A stretch of 64,000 bases of DNA from Vibrio splendidus (lineage in GTDB: Bacteria; Pseudomonadota; Gammaproteobacteria; Enterobacterales; Vibrionaceae): positions 124,001-188,000 of the forward strand of contig NZ_MCUN01000012.1 in NCBI RefSeq assembly GCF_002873455.1, read 5' to 3'. The position numbers were made by a program, and so were the translations under genes. How positions within the stretch are numbered: the stretch's first letter is position 1; each line of letters begins with the position of its first letter. This document shows, in pieces, positions 18,893-28,833 of this stretch. The notes under the pieces were generated by a model that searched no databases, had not been told where the DNA came from, and worked only from the letters and a program-made list of their open reading frames with translations.

Positions 18893-20773
18893 CTACCTCA
18901 AAGCCAAAATAGTATTGAACGTATCATTAGCTGCTTGCATGATGCGTGAAGAAGCCATATACGCTTGCTGAAATTTCATCATATTTGCCGCTTCTTCATC
19001 GAGGTTAACCCCCGACACTGAAGCAATACGTTCCTGAGCGGACTCCTTTTCTAAGGTGGCAATGTCGCTTAAGCGATTTGCCGTCGACGCTTTCAGGCCC
19101 GTGTTGGTATTCAAGTTGTGGTAAAGGTCTAAAATCGTAGACTCACCATCATTCAAGATCTTACCGGTTTGGAGATCTTGCAGCTTACGCAAGTTACCGT
19201 TATCACCCTCTGATGGGACAAGGTTTGCCGTAAATTTATCGTTTGCCACAGCGCCAGAGGTCAACTCGAAAGTCGTGCCATTAATCGTAACTGGCCCTTC
19301 AGGTGGGTACGGCTGCGGCTGCATTAAAATATTGCCTTTCGGGTCAGTCACGGCAAACTGCTCACCTTTTGGTGAAACAATCACTTCAAACTCACGCAAT
19401 TGACCGGCCGCTAAGATCTTGAACCCTGCGGAGCCTTTCGCGAACGTGGTCGATGCCTCATAACTTTGCGCGGCAATATCTCTAGGGTCTTTGGTTTCCA
19501 TCTGAATCTGAGCTGCAAAGTTACGCGTTGGACGCAGTAACAACTTCTCACCTAATTCAGGCGGGTTTCGAACTTCGACTCGCATGCCATCTAGATAAAA
19601 AGCATTGCCAGCTGAATTAGTGCTGACTTTTACCGTTTCACCGTCAGGCTTGGTCACGACATAATCACTACCGTCATACTTTAGGCCATACTCGCCACCT
19701 TTTAAGGCCGAGGTGTCATCAATATAAACGGCAACATCAGCCTTTGATTGGCTACCAGCCGTCACGCGTGATTTCGCCACTCGCTCAGAGTTCACATCGG
19801 TGAAAATGTCTTGGCCAACACTGCCATTGAGATCTAAACCTTGTGATTGGAGTGAGTTTACTTTCTCAGAGAAAGCCGTCGCTAAACGTCCAAGCTCATC
19901 CATGATGTCAGGGATATGTTCATCTCGCATATCGAGCATGGCACCAATTTTTCCGTCGATATCATTACTGGTAATCGGCTTCAAAGACTTACCTTCGACA
20001 ATCGCTAGTCGACGCTGATGCGTATCAGGTAAACCGTCAACTAGCTTCAGTTGACTTGCTTCACTACCAGAAACCAAGGTATGACCATTACCAATATGGA
20101 CGTTAAATCCTTCCGCATTAGAGCGCGGCGTTACCGTCACTTTGGTGTAGCCAGATAGCTCATTGATCAGCTTTTCGTGCTGATCTCGTAAATCATTGTG
20201 AGGCCCTGGTGTTCGCATCATCAGACGCTGAACGTCACGAATCTCAACCGCAATTTGGTTAACACGTTCTATGCCGACTTCTAATTTTTTGTTCGTAGAA
20301 TCAGACTGTTGACGTACCGTTTCATGAAATTCATTCAAGGTTTTAGTTACAAGCCCTGCTTTCTCTAACACGACCTTACGCGCACCCACATCATTCGGGG
20401 TATCGGCGAGAGTCTTAACAGAATCAAACCACTCATTGAGGTTTTCTGGAATCTTCTTTGAAGCGACCGACGACAACATGCTCGATAGCATATCGAGGTT
20501 GGCTTCGGTATCGCCTTTGTTGGCGGCATTGGTTGTCGATAAGTTAAGTTCTTTAACGGCAAACTGATCCCAAGAGCGGCGAACATTTTCCACATGCACA
20601 CCCATACCGTAGGTTTGCCCACCGTACTGGCGCGGGTCATTCACACCTTGAATCACAGACTGGCGGCTATAGCCCTCTGTGTTGGCGTTAGAAATATTAT
20701 GACCTGTGGTGTTGAGCTGTCTCTGAGCCGTAAGAACACTTTGTGCCCCTACATTCAGAAGATCCGACGCCAT
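18893..20773 (-). CDS. flgK: FlgK, hook-associated protein 1 (HAP1)
   Basis: FlgK is the first hook-filament junction protein. The 626-residue product has the rod/hook-family N-terminus 'LLNVGAQSVLTAQRQLNTTGHNISNANTEGYSR' (shown in part as 'HNISNANTEGYSR') and the C-terminal 'SGVNLDEEAANMMKFQQAY' signature. It is the first gene of a flgKL unit, headed by a near-perfect sigma-54 promoter and separated from flgJ by a terminator. Confidence 0.97.
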   Translation of the reverse strand: MASDLLNVGAQSVLTAQRQLNTTGHNISNANTEGYSRQSVIQGVNDPRQYGGQTYGMGVHVENVRRSWDQFAVKELNLSTTNAANKGDTEANLDMLSSMLSSVASKKIPENLNEWFDSVKTLADTPNDVGARKVVLEKAGLVTKTLNEFHETVRQQSDSTNKKLEVGIERVNQIAVEIRDVQRLMMRTPGPHNDLRDQHEKLINELSGYTKVTVTPRSNAEGFNVHIGNGHTLVSGSEASQLKLVDGLPDTHQRRLAIVEGKSLKPITSNDIDGKIGAMLDMRDEHIPDIMDELGRLATAFSEKVNSLQSQGLDLNGSVGQDIFTDVNSERVAKSRVTAGSQSKADVAVYIDDTSALKGGEYGLKYDGSDYVVTKPDGETVKVSTNSAGNAFYLDGMRVEVRNPPELGEKLLLRPTRNFAAQIQMETKDPRDIAAQSYEASTTFAKGSAGFKILAAGQLREFEVIVSPKGEQFAVTDPKGNILMQPQPYPPEGPVTINGTTFELTSGAVANDKFTANLVPSEGDNGNLRKLQDLQTGKILNDGESTILDLYHNLNTNTGLKASTANRLSDIATLEKESAQERIASVSGVNLDEEAANMMKFQQAYMASSRIMQAANDTFNTILALR

Positions 20774-20841
20774 AATGCCCCCAAAAAACTTAACAAAACC
20801 AGAATGAACTGATTAACTACAACCGCATATTACTAAGATAA

Positions 20842-20860
20842 AAGCAATATATGTGCCAAT
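20842..20860 (-). promoter_or_regulatory. Sigma-54 promoter for flgKL
   Basis: The minus strand reads TTGGCAC-ATATA-TTGCT followed by TTT, a full match to TGGCAC-N5-TTGCW. It lies about 70 bases before the flgK ATG. Confidence 0.88.
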
Positions 20861-20944
20861 ACAAATGATGGAGAGTTAAAATACAATAATTTATTGAAGT
20901 GTAAGGAGATAACTATGGATTACGCGTAAGAGCTGAAGGGACGG

Positions 20945-20975
20945 AGAAGAAAAGAGCCTGCCAGTAGCAAGCTCT
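20945..20975 (-). terminator. Terminator after flgJ
   Basis: On the minus strand AGAGCTTGC and GCAGGCTCT form a 9-bp stem with one G-T pair and a five-base loop, then TTTTCTTC. It lies about 20 bases after the flgJ stop and ends the flgFGHIJ unit. Confidence 0.82.
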
Positions 20976-20993
20976 CTATGTTGATTGATGACG

Positions 20994-21911
20994 CTAGTTC
21001 ATCTCATCAATCTTGGCTTTAACTCGTAAAACCTTGTCTGCATAGTTAGGGTCAGTTGCGTAACCAGCCTGATGAATACCTTTGATGAAATTCTCTGAAT
21101 TGCCTTGATGCTGTAGCGCCGTTTCGTATCTTGGATTTTCATTCAAGAACTTCACGTAATCATTAAAGCTATCTTCGAAATTAGAGTAAGAACGGAAAGA
21201 AGCTGATTCTTTAACGGCTGTTTTACCATGAAACTCAAGCGTTTGAGTCGCAACCTTATCGCCCTTCCAACTTCTGTCTGCTTTGATGTTGAATAGGTTA
21301 CTGCTGTTGCCCAAAGAGTTCTTAATCATCTTAGAACCCCAACCTGTTTCAAGTGCCGCTTGTGCTAATAGCAGTGACGAATCAACACCGAGTGCGCTCG
21401 CCGCTTTTTCAGCGTAAGGCTTCATTGAGGTAACAAACGATTCTGGAGAATCGAAAGATGCTGGTTGTTTAACAGCGGAAGCAGATTGAACTTCAGATGC
21501 TCTCTCTTCTGAACGACCTGAATACTGAGGTCTTTCCAGTGAGGTATCAAAACCTTCACTGCGAACCTTGTCTTCTGTCGCATCACTTGCTTGACCCGCG
21601 CTTAACTGAGCTACGATCATATCCGCAAGGCCTAATGAACCTGAAGCACTCAACTCACTCGCCATTTGGTCATCTTGCATCTGACGATAAAACTGTTCGT
21701 TCTGGCTGTTCAGCATATCTGACTTGAAGCTAGAGTTCGCATCACGCATCGACTTAAACAGCATCGAAGTGAAAATCGATTCAAACTGTTTTGCCGCTGC
21801 AGTTAGTGCCTCTTTTTCGCTGCCTTCTTCACCATTTACGGCTTGTTGACGAAGGCGGTCTAAACTACCAATGTCGTGAATAAAGCCGATGTCATTGTTA
21901 TTCTTAATCAT
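20994..21911 (-). CDS. flgJ: FlgJ, rod-capping protein with peptidoglycan hydrolase domain
   Basis: FlgJ helps rod assembly and cuts peptidoglycan so that the rod can pass. The 305-residue protein has a rod-binding N-terminal domain (about 30-105), a Ser/Glu-rich linker, and a GH73 N-acetylglucosaminidase domain (about 155-305) with catalytic Glu188 in 'LAQAALETGWG'. The dual-domain form is the one usual in gammaproteobacteria. It starts 10 bases after flgI. Confidence 0.96.
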   Translation of the reverse strand: MIKNNNDIGFIHDIGSLDRLRQQAVNGEEGSEKEALTAAAKQFESIFTSMLFKSMRDANSSFKSDMLNSQNEQFYRQMQDDQMASELSASGSLGLADMIVAQLSAGQASDATEDKVRSEGFDTSLERPQYSGRSEERASEVQSASAVKQPASFDSPESFVTSMKPYAEKAASALGVDSSLLLAQAALETGWGSKMIKNSLGNSSNLFNIKADRSWKGDKVATQTLEFHGKTAVKESASFRSYSNFEDSFNDYVKFLNENPRYETALQHQGNSENFIKGIHQAGYATDPNYADKVLRVKAKIDEMN

Positions 21912-21921
21912 GCTTTATCCC

Positions 21922-23013
21922 CTAGATAATGATCAATTGACCTTCAATTGCACCTGCTTGTTTCAGTGCTTGAAGGATTGCCATTAAATCAGAAGGCGCT
22001 GCGCCCACTTCATTGACTGCTCGAACTAAATCATCCAGCGTTAAGCCCGGCTCAAACTTGAACATCTTGCCATCAGCTTCGGTGACTTCGATATCTGAAT
22101 CAGGAACCACCACTGTTTGACCACCAGAGAATGCATTCGGTTGGCTCACGTTTAGGTTTTCTTTGATTGCGACCGTCATACCACCATGCGTTACCGCAGC
22201 GGCTTTTAGACGAACATGCTTACCAACAACAATGGTACCGGTACGTGAGTTAACAATGATTTTTGCAGAGCCCTCTGCAGGGTCGAATTCAATGTTTTCG
22301 ATGGCAGAGAGGAAAGCCACACGTTGGCTAATTTCACGTGGTGCGCGAACTTTTACTGAAGTCGCGTCAACCGCAGACGCCATTTGTGGACCTAGGAAAT
22401 TATTTACCGCATCAGCCAAACGTTGAGCTGTTGTGAAATCTGATTGAATGAGGTTGAAAGTGATGTAATCGCCACGACCGAATGGTGTTGGGATCTCTTG
22501 TTCAACCGTCGCACCGCTAGAGATAATGCCGACATTAGGGTTGTTACCGACGATTTTAGAGCCATCGTTACCTTGTGCGCTAAAGCCACTTACCACCAAG
22601 TTACCTTGCGCCACAGCATATACCTGACCGTCTAGACCTTTCAGGAAGGTTTGTAGCAAGGTACCACCACGAAGGCTTTTTGCTGAACCGATAGAAGAAA
22701 CCGTTACGTCAACTTCCTGACCCTGCTTAGAGAATGCCGGAAGTTCAGCGGTAACAATTACCGCGGCGACGTTTTTGGTTTTTGGCTTAGTGCCGGGCGG
22801 CAATTGGATGCCAAAGTTTTGCAACATTGCGTTAAACGTTTGATCGGTAAAGGGAGTTGTCTCACCAGTACCCGGCAAGCCTGTGACCAAACCATAGCCG
22901 ACAAGTTGGTTACTACGAACACCCGCCACTTTTGCCACGTCTTTAATACGCGCAGCATGGGCACTGGTGGCAAGAAATAGCATGCCGAATAGTACGAGTG
23001 TGAGTTTTTTCAT
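21922..23013 (-). CDS. flgI: FlgI, flagellar P-ring protein
   Basis: FlgI forms the periplasmic P ring around the rod. The 363-residue precursor has a Sec signal peptide ('[17 protein letters not shown]', cleavage after about residue 20) and starts the mature protein with '[21 protein letters not shown]', the family signature (here quoted in part). The C-terminal '[22 protein letters not shown]' segment is also typical. It lies in the flgFGHIJ unit. Confidence 0.97.
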   Translation of the reverse strand: MKKLTLVLFGMLFLATSAHAARIKDVAKVAGVRSNQLVGYGLVTGLPGTGETTPFTDQTFNAMLQNFGIQLPPGTKPKTKNVAAVIVTAELPAFSKQGQEVDVTVSSIGSAKSLRGGTLLQTFLKGLDGQVYAVAQGNLVVSGFSAQGNDGSKIVGNNPNVGIISSGATVEQEIPTPFGRGDYITFNLIQSDFTTAQRLADAVNNFLGPQMASAVDATSVKVRAPREISQRVAFLSAIENIEFDPAEGSAKIIVNSRTGTIVVGKHVRLKAAAVTHGGMTVAIKENLNVSQPNAFSGGQTVVVPDSDIEVTEADGKMFKFEPGLTLDDLVRAVNEVGAAPSDLMAILQALKQAGAIEGQLIII

Positions 23014-23107
23014 TGAGTAACCTGTCTGTATTGCTTTAGTTTATAATAGCTTAGCTAAATATGGCTAAATGATAGAGGCTGTCAGTATATCGACACCGCC
23101 TTAAGCT

Positions 23108-23884
23108 CTACAGTGATACATTAAAAAATCGTGCCAAGAATCCAGGCTCTTGCATATCTTTCTGCACACCCGTACCTGAGTACTGAATCCGCGCGTTAGA
23201 AACACGGTTTGAAGCGATAGTGTTTTCGAAATCTATATCATCAGGACGGATGGTGCCGCTTAGGCGTATGTACTCATCGCCCGTGTTCAGTGTCATCCAC
23301 TTTTCACCACGAACCACTAGGTTACCATTGGCTAAGACTTCGATAACTTCAACAGTAATGTAACCGCTGATGCTGTTACTTTGATTGGCTGACGCATCAC
23401 CCGCAAAGGTGTTGGTGTTGCTCAGATCATAAGAAAAGTTGTACTTGTCGATAGTCAGCTCTTGACCACCGACTGCCAGCGGCTCCATCGTTGCATCGTT
23501 CGACTTAGACATGTCTGCGTTGGCTTTTTTGGTCGCTCGAGTATTCTCGTCTAACGCCACAGTAATGATGTCACCAATGCCACGAGGTTTTGAGTCGTCA
23601 TACATGCTGCCAATGTGGTTAACATTGAACAGTGAGCCAGTTGCTGCTGCGTAGTGTTCTGGTTTTTGCTTTGGGTTGATTGGCGCCCATGCTGGGTCAC
23701 CAGCAACTGGATCGGTTCGACCACGAAGTGTATCAATAATGCCCGAGCTCTCTTGCGCTGACTTATCACCTTCCACTGCATCAACCACTGTGGTTGCGTT
23801 TTCTTCTGCCGGAGTCTCAATAGGATCCAAAACAGAACACCCCGTCATAGACATAAACAGAGCTAAACAAAAAATACGTTTCAT
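23108..23884 (-). CDS. flgH: FlgH, flagellar L-ring lipoprotein
   Basis: FlgH forms the outer-membrane L ring. The 258-residue precursor has a lipoprotein signal with the lipobox MTGC (Cys16). The family region '[21 protein letters not shown]' and the C-terminal '[21 protein letters not shown]' (in part '[11 protein letters not shown]') are present. In vibrios the T and H rings built by MotX/Y and FlgO/P/T surround this ring; the latter genes lie further along in this window. Confidence 0.96.
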   Translation of the reverse strand: MKRIFCLALFMSMTGCSVLDPIETPAEENATTVVDAVEGDKSAQESSGIIDTLRGRTDPVAGDPAWAPINPKQKPEHYAAATGSLFNVNHIGSMYDDSKPRGIGDIITVALDENTRATKKANADMSKSNDATMEPLAVGGQELTIDKYNFSYDLSNTNTFAGDASANQSNSISGYITVEVIEVLANGNLVVRGEKWMTLNTGDEYIRLSGTIRPDDIDFENTIASNRVSNARIQYSGTGVQKDMQEPGFLARFFNVSL

Positions 23885-23992
23885 GGCGATATACTCTCAG
23901 CAGGCAATGGTAAATAGATCAATGAGTAGAAACACGTCAATTAATTGGAAATAATCTATTAATTATCAATAATTAAACGGCTAATAAATCAG

Positions 23993-24781
23993 TTACAGCT
24001 GTTGGTTAACAAAGCTCATCATCTTGTCTACCGACGAGATAACTTTCGAATTCATTTCGTAGACACGTTGAGCTTCAATCATATTAACCAGCTCTTCGGT
24101 TACGTTGACGTTCGATGTTTCAAGCATCGACTGACGAATATTACCTAAGCCATCAAAGCCAGGAACACCCTCTTGCGGGTCTCCACTAGCACCGGTTGGT
24201 AAGTAAAGGTTTTGACCTACTGGCTCTAAACCACCTGGGTTTACGAAGTCAGTAATGGTGATTTGGCCAACCACGACGTTGTTTTGCTCACCACGTAGAC
24301 GAACAGACACTTCACCATCATTACCAACCGTCACCGAAATCGCATCTTCAGGAATAACGATTTCTGGTTGCAGAGCATAACCTTGACCCGACGTTACGAT
24401 CGCGCCATCACCGTTCAGTGTGAACTGACCATTTCGGCTGTAACCTGTTTCACCGTCTGGCATTTCAACTTGGAAGAAGCCGTCGCCTTCAATCATCATA
24501 TCTAAGCTGTTCGACGTCGTTTGCGCGTTACCGTGAGTGTGCACTTTTTGAGTTGCGACTACTTTTGAACCTGCACCTAACATCAAGCCACTAGGCAGCT
24601 CAGTATTTTGAGACGATTGGCCACCTGGTTGGTTGATATTCTGATAGAACAGATCTTCAAATACCGCACGGCTCTTTTTAAAACCAATGGTCGAGGCGTT
24701 GGCAAGGTTGTTCGAAATTGTTGAGATATTGGTTTGTTGTGCGTCTAAACCTGTTTTACTTACCCATAATGCTGGATGCAT
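23993..24781 (-). CDS. flgG: FlgG, distal rod protein
   Basis: FlgG forms the distal rod. The 262-residue product has the rod/hook N-terminal motif ('ANNLANASTIGFKKSRAVF'-like; here 'SNNLANASTIGFKKSR'), central 'YSRNGQFTLNGDGAIV' and C-terminal 'VTEELVNMIEAQRVYEMNSK'. It starts 22 bases after flgF. A 108-base AT-rich gap follows before flgH with no clear signal in it. Confidence 0.97.
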   Translation of the reverse strand: MHPALWVSKTGLDAQQTNISTISNNLANASTIGFKKSRAVFEDLFYQNINQPGGQSSQNTELPSGLMLGAGSKVVATQKVHTHGNAQTTSNSLDMMIEGDGFFQVEMPDGETGYSRNGQFTLNGDGAIVTSGQGYALQPEIVIPEDAISVTVGNDGEVSVRLRGEQNNVVVGQITITDFVNPGGLEPVGQNLYLPTGASGDPQEGVPGFDGLGNIRQSMLETSNVNVTEELVNMIEAQRVYEMNSKVISSVDKMMSFVNQQL

Positions 24782-24802
24782 AGTAAATTCCTTTAAATTC
24801 TA

Positions 24803-25552
24803 TTAGCTCATACGAAGCAGTGAATCAGACGACTTGTCCATTTCCTCTGCCGTGCTCATCATCTTGACCTGCATTTCAAACTGACGTTGCAAGTCAATTA
24901 GGCTGGTCATTTCACCTACAGCATTTACGTTACTGCCTTCGATAGCACCTTTAAGCAACGTTACCGCTGCATCTGCTTCGTATGCCTGATCTGGGTTTTT
25001 CGAACGGAATAGACCATTCGTATCTTTAAACAAACTTTGGTTGTCTGGGCGTACAAGTTTAATACGGTCAACAATCGCTAATTCTTCAGCTGGAGCGCCT
25101 TGAGGAATCACCGAAATCGTACCATCTGTACCAATTTCTACTTTACTGATAGGAATAGGTAGCGTGATTGGCGCGTCATTCTCACCTAACACCAGGTGAC
25201 CGCTTGCGTTGGTTAACAAACCGTTTTGGTCAACCTTTAGATTACCATTACGCGTTAAACCTTCACGGCCCGTGTTGTCCATTACCGAAATCCAGCCATC
25301 ACCTTGTATCGTGACATCAAGATCGCGGCCAGTGGTGACCACACTACCTTGTGCGAAATTATGACCCGGACGTTCTGTCATGCTGAAAACACGAGTAGGC
25401 ATGCCTTCACCGTACGCTTGCATTGAACGTGCTTGTGCTAAATCAGCACGGAAACCCGTTGTACTTACGTTGGCAAGGTTGTTAGCACGTAGCTGCAAAG
25501 CTTGCATATTTTGCTTAGCGCCACTCATGGCAAGAAACAGTGCGCGATCCAT
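24803..25552 (-). CDS. flgF: FlgF, proximal rod protein
   Basis: FlgF is a proximal rod subunit. From the ATG at 25552 it is 249 residues, starting 'MDRALFLAMSGAKQNMQALQ' as in other vibrios; GGAG eight bases upstream supports this start over the in-frame ATG at 25573. The 'LANVSTTGFRADLAQA' motif and C-terminal 'MTSLIDLQRQFEMQVKMM' are family features. A strong sigma-54 promoter lies only about 40 bases upstream, making flgF the head of flgFGHIJ. Confidence 0.95.
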   Translation of the reverse strand: MDRALFLAMSGAKQNMQALQLRANNLANVSTTGFRADLAQARSMQAYGEGMPTRVFSMTERPGHNFAQGSVVTTGRDLDVTIQGDGWISVMDNTGREGLTRNGNLKVDQNGLLTNASGHLVLGENDAPITLPIPISKVEIGTDGTISVIPQGAPAEELAIVDRIKLVRPDNQSLFKDTNGLFRSKNPDQAYEADAAVTLLKGAIEGSNVNAVGEMTSLIDLQRQFEMQVKMMSTAEEMDKSSDSLLRMS

Positions 25553-25588
25553 AATTTTGCTCCAAAAAATCATCTTCTGGGGCTAATA

Positions 25589-25607
25589 AAGCAAGCACTG
25601 TGCCAAT
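25589..25607 (-). promoter_or_regulatory. Sigma-54 promoter for flgFGHIJ
   Basis: The minus strand reads TTGGCAC-AGTGC-TTGCT then TT, a full match to the RpoN consensus. The predicted transcription start falls about 25 bases before the flgF ATG at 25552, which also disfavours the more upstream start codon. Confidence 0.88.
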
Positions 25608-25763
25608 ATTTTTAACTGTTATTTATCAACAATTTAAATAGAAAAAGAACAAAGAAAGGCGATCGCTAAAGGATCATCGAGGAATAATTGTTGCCAGAGG
25701 CATTACCGGGCGGCAATAGGGGCGGCAAATAGAAAAGCAAACAGCCATATCAAATTCACCAAC

Positions 25764-25796
25764 AATACCCAATCCAATAGCATTGAATTGGGTATT
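25764..25796 (-). terminator. Hairpin after flgE
   Basis: AATACCCAAT (25764-25773) and ATTGGGTATT (25787-25796) form a perfect 10-bp stem about 28 bases after the flgE stop. The tail on the minus strand (GTTGGTG) is not T-rich, so it may need help from Rho or may mainly protect the mRNA 3' end. Confidence 0.6.
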
Positions 25797-25823
25797 CGCA
25801 GATGATTCAAACGTTCGAAACGA

Positions 25824-27128
25824 TTAACGAATCTGAAGAATATTCTGTTGCAGTTGGTTGTGTACTTCTAGAGAACGTGAGTTCGCTTGGAAGTTACGTT
25901 GAGCAGAAATCAAATCAACCAGTTCTTGAGTCATATCGATATTCGACTGCTCTAACGAGCCGTTGTTGATGCTACCAAATGAACCTTTGTTCGATTCACC
26001 CCAGATTTTAGAACCTGAATCATTAGTAGAATCCCACTGAGTACCGCCTTTCTTATCTAGGCCTTGCTCATTGGGTACACGAACCAAGCCTACACGGCCA
26101 AGCATCACATTTTCACCATTTGAGTAAGTACCTAAAACACTACCGTACTCATCGAAATCGATTTTGGTTAAGAAACCTGTTGTCGCGCCATCTTCATCGA
26201 ACTTAGTCAGTTCAAATGGAGCGGCAAACTGAGTTGATGAATCTAGACCAAACTTAAGTACCTGCGTTGGATCAGCACCGTTCAAATCAATTGGATTCGC
26301 GCCTGCACCTAAAGGTTCAGAACTAATTGGCTGACCACTATTAAGGCTCGCCAACGTACCGTCATTATTAAACTTCATTGTGTGACCAACGTGACCTTGT
26401 GCATTTGTCGCATCACCACCTGTGATGTTGACCGGCTTTTCACCGTTCTCATCTGACATGGTATAGTACGTCTGCCAAGTGTTTGGTTGAGTCTGATCTT
26501 TGAGGTAGTAAGTCGTTAACTTGTAAGACTGACCCATAGAATCGTATACCGTCGAAGACGTTGCACGGTTATAAGTATCAGCATCTTTGAAGTTAAATGC
26601 AGCCGGATCCTTAAGATCACCGTTTGCAGGTAGGTTAACTCCTACTTCAATATTTTCTGTCTGTTTTGGCTTACCAAACTCAGCAGGAATGTCGAGAGGC
26701 TTTGGCGCGTAAGAAAGAACTTCACCCGAGTTTGGATCAACATCGTAACCTAAAAGAAACTCATCGTTAGCGGTAACCATGTAGTTGTCTTTATTTAGGT
26801 GAAATGCACCATTACGCGTTAATTCGTTAATTTCTGGCACCATGCGGTCTTTCGATACGGCAAAGAAACCTGTACCACTTACACGTAAGTCCATTGGGTT
26901 GTTCGTATAAATACTTGAACCTTCGTGGAACTGTTGCGCCACTTGGCTAGCTTGCGCACCGCCACCTGCCGTCGTTTTTGCGTTAGTGAACAACGAGCTT
27001 GAATAAACATCGCCGAACTCTGCACGAGACTCTTTAAAGCCAAATGTGTTTGCGTTCGCAATGTTATTACTGGTTGTATTCAGGTCTAATTGTGCCGCGG
27101 ATAGACCACTTAAAGCTACATATGACAT
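25824..27128 (-). CDS. flgE: FlgE, flagellar hook protein
   Basis: FlgE is the main hook subunit. The 434-residue product has the axial-family N-terminus 'MSYVALSGLSAAQLDLNTTSNNIANANTFGFK' (quoted in part: 'SNNIANANTFGFK') and C-terminus 'DMTQELVDLISAQRNFQAN'. Length is normal for vibrio FlgE. It follows flgD by 49 bases and ends the flgBCDE unit. Confidence 0.97.
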   Translation of the reverse strand: MSYVALSGLSAAQLDLNTTSNNIANANTFGFKESRAEFGDVYSSSLFTNAKTTAGGGAQASQVAQQFHEGSSIYTNNPMDLRVSGTGFFAVSKDRMVPEINELTRNGAFHLNKDNYMVTANDEFLLGYDVDPNSGEVLSYAPKPLDIPAEFGKPKQTENIEVGVNLPANGDLKDPAAFNFKDADTYNRATSSTVYDSMGQSYKLTTYYLKDQTQPNTWQTYYTMSDENGEKPVNITGGDATNAQGHVGHTMKFNNDGTLASLNSGQPISSEPLGAGANPIDLNGADPTQVLKFGLDSSTQFAAPFELTKFDEDGATTGFLTKIDFDEYGSVLGTYSNGENVMLGRVGLVRVPNEQGLDKKGGTQWDSTNDSGSKIWGESNKGSFGSINNGSLEQSNIDMTQELVDLISAQRNFQANSRSLEVHNQLQQNILQIR

Positions 27129-27177
27129 TCCAATATTCTCCTAATCTATCTAGCTAGCATAGTCACTCTGTAAGGAG

Positions 27178-27891
27178 CTACGCTTTACCAACTTCTAGTA
27201 CTTCAGCAAGTCGTACTGGCGATGTGAAACCAGCCAGATTGAGTAGTACGTTGCCATCACCCTTACCAAGAAGCACACTGTTCACGTTTGCATAACTGGA
27301 AACTTGAAATTCTGTGTTCTCGCCATCCAGCAAACCCGACGCTTTCACGTTGTATTTACCGGCCGGCAATGGGTTACCGTCTTCGTCTTTTCCGTCCCAT
27401 TCAACACGAGTGTCACCTGATGGTTTAGAACCGATATCAAAAGTGCGAACCAATTGACCAACTTCGTTCTCAACACGGACGATTACATTGTCCATTGCCT
27501 GAGGAAGCTTAACCATGGACGCCATACCGCCATCACCGGGTTTCACGCCTGCCGCACCAGGAACCAAAACATCGCGGCCAACCAAAGAGGATGCCTGTAA
27601 TGCTTGGTTAGAGGTCATTGATGAATTCAAGCTTTCAAACTGTGTATTCATTTTGCCAATGCCATCTACGGTCGCAAATGAAGCCATTTGCGCAATCATC
27701 TGGTCATTGCTAACCGGCTTAAAAGGGTCTTGTTGCGCTAATTGCTTAGTCAACAAAGATAAGAAGTCTTCTTGTTTAAGATCCTGCTTACCTGTTGTTT
27801 CGTCGGGCTTTTTAGCGCCATCTTGAAGACTCTTCAGCTGGTCAACATAGGACAAGCCGCTTTGACCAACATTGTTGTTGATTCCAGCCAT
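27178..27891 (-). CDS. flgD: FlgD, hook-capping scaffold protein
   Basis: FlgD is the temporary cap on which FlgE polymerises. The 237-residue product has the N-terminal export region and the signature 'DFLSLLTKQLAQQDPFKPVSNDQMIAQMA' (in part 'LLTKQLAQQDPFKP'), then an Ig-like/Tudor-type region with 'DIGSKPSGDTRVEWDGKDEDG' features. It lies 17 bases after flgC. Confidence 0.97.
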   Translation of the reverse strand: MAGINNNVGQSGLSYVDQLKSLQDGAKKPDETTGKQDLKQEDFLSLLTKQLAQQDPFKPVSNDQMIAQMASFATVDGIGKMNTQFESLNSSMTSNQALQASSLVGRDVLVPGAAGVKPGDGGMASMVKLPQAMDNVIVRVENEVGQLVRTFDIGSKPSGDTRVEWDGKDEDGNPLPAGKYNVKASGLLDGENTEFQVSSYANVNSVLLGKGDGNVLLNLAGFTSPVRLAEVLEVGKA

Positions 27892-27908
27892 GTGCTACCT
27901 CCTTATCC

Positions 27909-28322
27909 TTATTGACCCATCTGCAGCGTACGCAGCAGCATTTGTTTACTCGAGTCAGCAACCTGTACGTTTGTTTGGTACGCACGTGATGCCGAAATCA
28001 TGTTTGCCATTTCTTCCATAACGTTCACGTTAGGCTTGTAGATATAACCTTCGTTGTTCGCTAATGGGTGATCCGGGTTGTACTCCGCGCTAAGCGGCTT
28101 ATCGCTTTCCACAATACCTAATACTTTCACAGGCACAGTGTGACCACTGTTGCGTGCTTTATTTAACTCAGCGCCGAACACTGCGTGGCGAGCCTTATAA
28201 GTTTCTTCAGCAGAACTACTTACACTGTCCGCGTTCGCAAGGTTGCTCGAGGTCGTATTTAGACGAACAGATTCAGCACTCATCGCAGAACCAGTCACAT
28301 TGAATACATTGAATAAACTCAT
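27909..28322 (-). CDS. flgC: FlgC, proximal rod protein
   Basis: FlgC is a proximal rod subunit. The 137-residue product starts 'MSLFNVFNVTGSAMSAES' and carries the C-terminal 'PNVNVMEEMANMISASRAYQ' signature of the family. It lies 4 bases after flgB in the sigma-54-controlled flgBCDE unit. Confidence 0.96.
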   Translation of the reverse strand: MSLFNVFNVTGSAMSAESVRLNTTSSNLANADSVSSSAEETYKARHAVFGAELNKARNSGHTVPVKVLGIVESDKPLSAEYNPDHPLANNEGYIYKPNVNVMEEMANMISASRAYQTNVQVADSSKQMLLRTLQMGQ

Positions 28323-28326
28323 CTAA

Positions 28327-28722
28327 TTATTCCCCTTTAATCGCTTTAGTTAAATTCTTGAACTTACTTCCTAAGAAGTCGAGAGAGGCTTGATGCCTAA
28401 TTTGGTTTTGCATGAAAAGGTTTCTTTCCAAATCCAAATCAACCGTGTTGCCATCTCCTGTATCAGGTTGGGTAGGAATTCGATACTTCGTTTCCCCGTT
28501 CACCGTTGTTGAGGCAGAAATGTGCCGACCATCTGTACGGCTAAGACCAATGCTTGCCCCAGAACTTGCCGCTTGCAGTGATTTCTTGAAGTCTAGTCCT
28601 TTTGCTTTATACCCAGGCGTGTTTGCTTGCGCGATATTGGTGGAAAGCACCTCAGCGTTACGCTCACGTACACCAACCGTGTGTTGGTGAATGCCCAAAG
28701 CATTGTCAAAAGAAATAGCCAT
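28327..28722 (-). CDS. flgB: FlgB, proximal rod protein
   Basis: FlgB is the first proximal rod subunit and meets FliE. The 131-residue product has the family motif 'STNIAQANTPGYKAKGLDF' and C-terminal 'NLFMQNQIRHQASLDFL'. It heads flgBCDE, with two tandem sigma-54 elements in the preceding 130 bases. Confidence 0.96.
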   Translation of the reverse strand: MAISFDNALGIHQHTVGVRERNAEVLSTNIAQANTPGYKAKGLDFKKSLQAASSGASIGLSRTDGRHISASTTVNGETKYRIPTQPDTGDGNTVDLDLERNLFMQNQIRHQASLDFLGSKFKNLTKAIKGE

Positions 28723-28762
28723 GTAAACCTCAACTCAAGAACTGACTGTTATGAGATAACCA

Positions 28763-28781
28763 AAGCAATATATATACCAAC
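28763..28781 (-). promoter_or_regulatory. Proximal sigma-54-like promoter of flgB
   Basis: The minus strand reads TTGGTAT-ATATA-TTGCT then TT. The GG-N10-GC core is intact; the -24 box is TGGTAT in place of TGGCAC. It lies about 45 bases before the flgB ATG. Confidence 0.7.
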
Positions 28782-28833
28782 TTTTAAAACAAAGCGGGCT
28801 ATCAATATTTCTACAGGTTACTCGTGGGTAAAC

